Origin: Myxococcales bacterium | GTDB taxonomy: Bacteria > Myxococcota_A > Bradymonadia > REDH01 | Length of the DNA: 46,998 nt | NCBI GenBank assembly: GCA_947496715.1 | Contig: CANMDT010000011.1 | Coordinates: forward strand, 1-46,998 | Reading direction: 5' to 3' | Shown here: positions 45,806 through 46,998 of the stretch, one piece after another | Layout of the letters: each line of letters starts with the position of its first letter | How positions within the stretch are numbered: position 1 is the stretch's first letter | Made by a program: the position numbers and the translations under genes | Notes under the pieces: model-generated | The model's input: only the letters and a program-made list of their open reading frames with translations | What the model was told of the DNA's origin: nothing | The model's database searches: none

Positions 45806-46998
45806 ATGACAAGTTCTAAGTTGATCGCGGCGCTCTGGAGCGCGTGCGAGAGGTCACGGAGGATGTCGTCGACTGTCGCCACATATTTTGCGCTCGGGCT
45901 GTTGATTTTGGGCCCAGCCGTTGGCTTTGCAGCCGAGGCAGTCATCTCTTGTCGGGAGCCTTCGATGGAGGCGAACGGCGTGGTCCTAGTGCGTTGCCAC
46001 CTCGAAGCTGGCGGGGCGGGCGGCGCATGGACTGCGGTCACGGGCGGACGAGGGAGGGTTTGCGGCAGCCTGGCAATCGGGTCGACGCTCCCCGATGGCC
46101 TAGGTGCGCGGTGTGGGGTCGTGGGAGAGGAGGTCTGGTTCTGGCAGCGGCTGGCTGCACCGGAGCGAGGGGCGCTGCGCTACGGGTCCTGGGCACGTGG
46201 TGGCGCATGGAGGGTTGAGGGTTCGGAGCTGCTGCCGGATTCGCTGGTCGCGGTGGGGGCGATGGTCAGTGGGGGCCGTTGGGATGGCGGGGCGATGATG
46301 GCCTACGGTTCGTTTCGTGATCGAGGCTGGCTCGGAGGCAACCTGTCGTCCACCACGGATGGTTCGGTAACGGTGGTAGCAGAGTCGCGTGTCGCCGGCT
46401 TTGCGTCTGATGTCCTCGGGGAGTTGCGCCGATTGCGGCAGGCAGGCCACGGAGAGGTCGTGCAGGAGGTGCAGCTGTTGGCTGCTACCCGCGACGACTA
46501 CGCTTCGGGGCGGAGCGGGCCGGGTTGGTTGGTGCTGGAGCTTGGCGCGGAGGCGAAGGTGCAGCGGGTGGCAGAGGTGGTTCGACATGAGGTGGCGCAC
46601 CAACTTGTAGGGGGTGCGATCCGCTATGTGCGTTCAGGCATCGACGTTGGTTGGTTCTTGGAGGGATTCGCGGACTATCTTGGGTTTGCGATGACCCGTG
46701 ATGAGGCGGCGGGGCGTGCTGCCTTCTTCCGTCGGTTTGCGGAGGCCTGCGAGGCGGTGAGCCGGCCGCAGGGGGAGGTCTCGGGGTACGATCTGGGGTT
46801 TTTATATGCAGCGGCGGTAGATGGTGCGCTGTGGCGTGGCGCGGCGACGGGGCTGGGCGAGCGGCTAGGCGAGCTGGTGGCGGGCCGACAGGGGCCCTTG
46901 GTCTTTGGCGGCCGCGAGGACTTTCTCGGTAGGGAGCCGCGAGCAGCGCTCGTGAGCGCGTTGCTGGCTGGCGCGGACGATGCCGGTGCAGCGCGCGC
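45806..46998 (+). CDS. Partial putative gluzincin metalloprotease (HEXXH...E), truncated by right edge
   Basis: Frame open from ATG 45806 to the end; TM/signal YFALGLLILGPAVGFAAEA; VVRHEVAHQLVGGAIRYVRSGIDVGWFLEGFADYLG. Not in the ORF track because there is no stop. Confidence 0.75.
   Translation, partial: MTSSKLIAALWSACERSRRMSSTVATYFALGLLILGPAVGFAAEAVISCREPSMEANGVVLVRCHLEAGGAGGAWTAVTGGRGRVCGSLAIGSTLPDGLGARCGVVGEEVWFWQRLAAPERGALRYGSWARGGAWRVEGSELLPDSLVAVGAMVSGGRWDGGAMMAYGSFRDRGWLGGNLSSTTDGSVTVVAESRVAGFASDVLGELRRLRQAGHGEVVQEVQLLAATRDDYASGRSGPGWLVLELGAEAKVQRVAEVVRHEVAHQLVGGAIRYVRSGIDVGWFLEGFADYLGFAMTRDEAAGRAAFFRRFAEACEAVSRPQGEVSGYDLGFLYAAAVDGALWRGAATGLGERLGELVAGRQGPLVFGGREDFLGREPRAALVSALLAGADDAGAAR

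Noticed and set aside
1-46998. CRISPR arrays, transposases, integrases, toxin-antitoxin, restriction or BGC core genes
   Set aside because: None seen: no regularly spaced repeats, no IS-type inverted repeats with transposase, no such domains in the translated ORFs.

Overview
This is a 47 kb, GC-rich, densely packed chromosomal window. Gene content (AgmX/PglI-type protein with a TolQ and two ExbD, many TPR lipoproteins, ECF sigma factors, an EPS operon) is consistent with a Myxococcota/deltaproteobacterial-like genome, but taxonomy is inference. From left to right: (1) a minus-strand rRNA-type promoter and leader running off the left edge; (2) trmL and a divergent MscS channel; (3) an OmpA-like envelope lipoprotein group; (4) a VWA lipoprotein, an M23 peptidase and recN; (5) adenosine deaminase and a DUF2723 membrane glycosyltransferase; (6) a GT2-asnB-GT2 operon; (7) a divergently placed ECF sigma factor plus a CarH/LitR-like MerR-B12 putative photoreceptor, with repeated TGTTCA boxes between them; (8) aroE and ribF; (9) an EPS export operon (Wzc-like tyrosine kinase, Wza-like protein, beta-barrel, Ca-motif secreted protein); (10) an AgmX-like protein with ExbD/ExbD/TolQ; (11) a 5-gene TPR operon with four successive 4-nt overlaps; (12) a right-edge gluzincin (HEXXH) metalloprotease absent from the ORF track because it has no stop in the window. 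The strongest leads are the B12-photoreceptor/ECF module with its putative tandem operator, and the AgmX-TolQR-TPR envelope machine. All family calls come from reading motifs; no searches were run.
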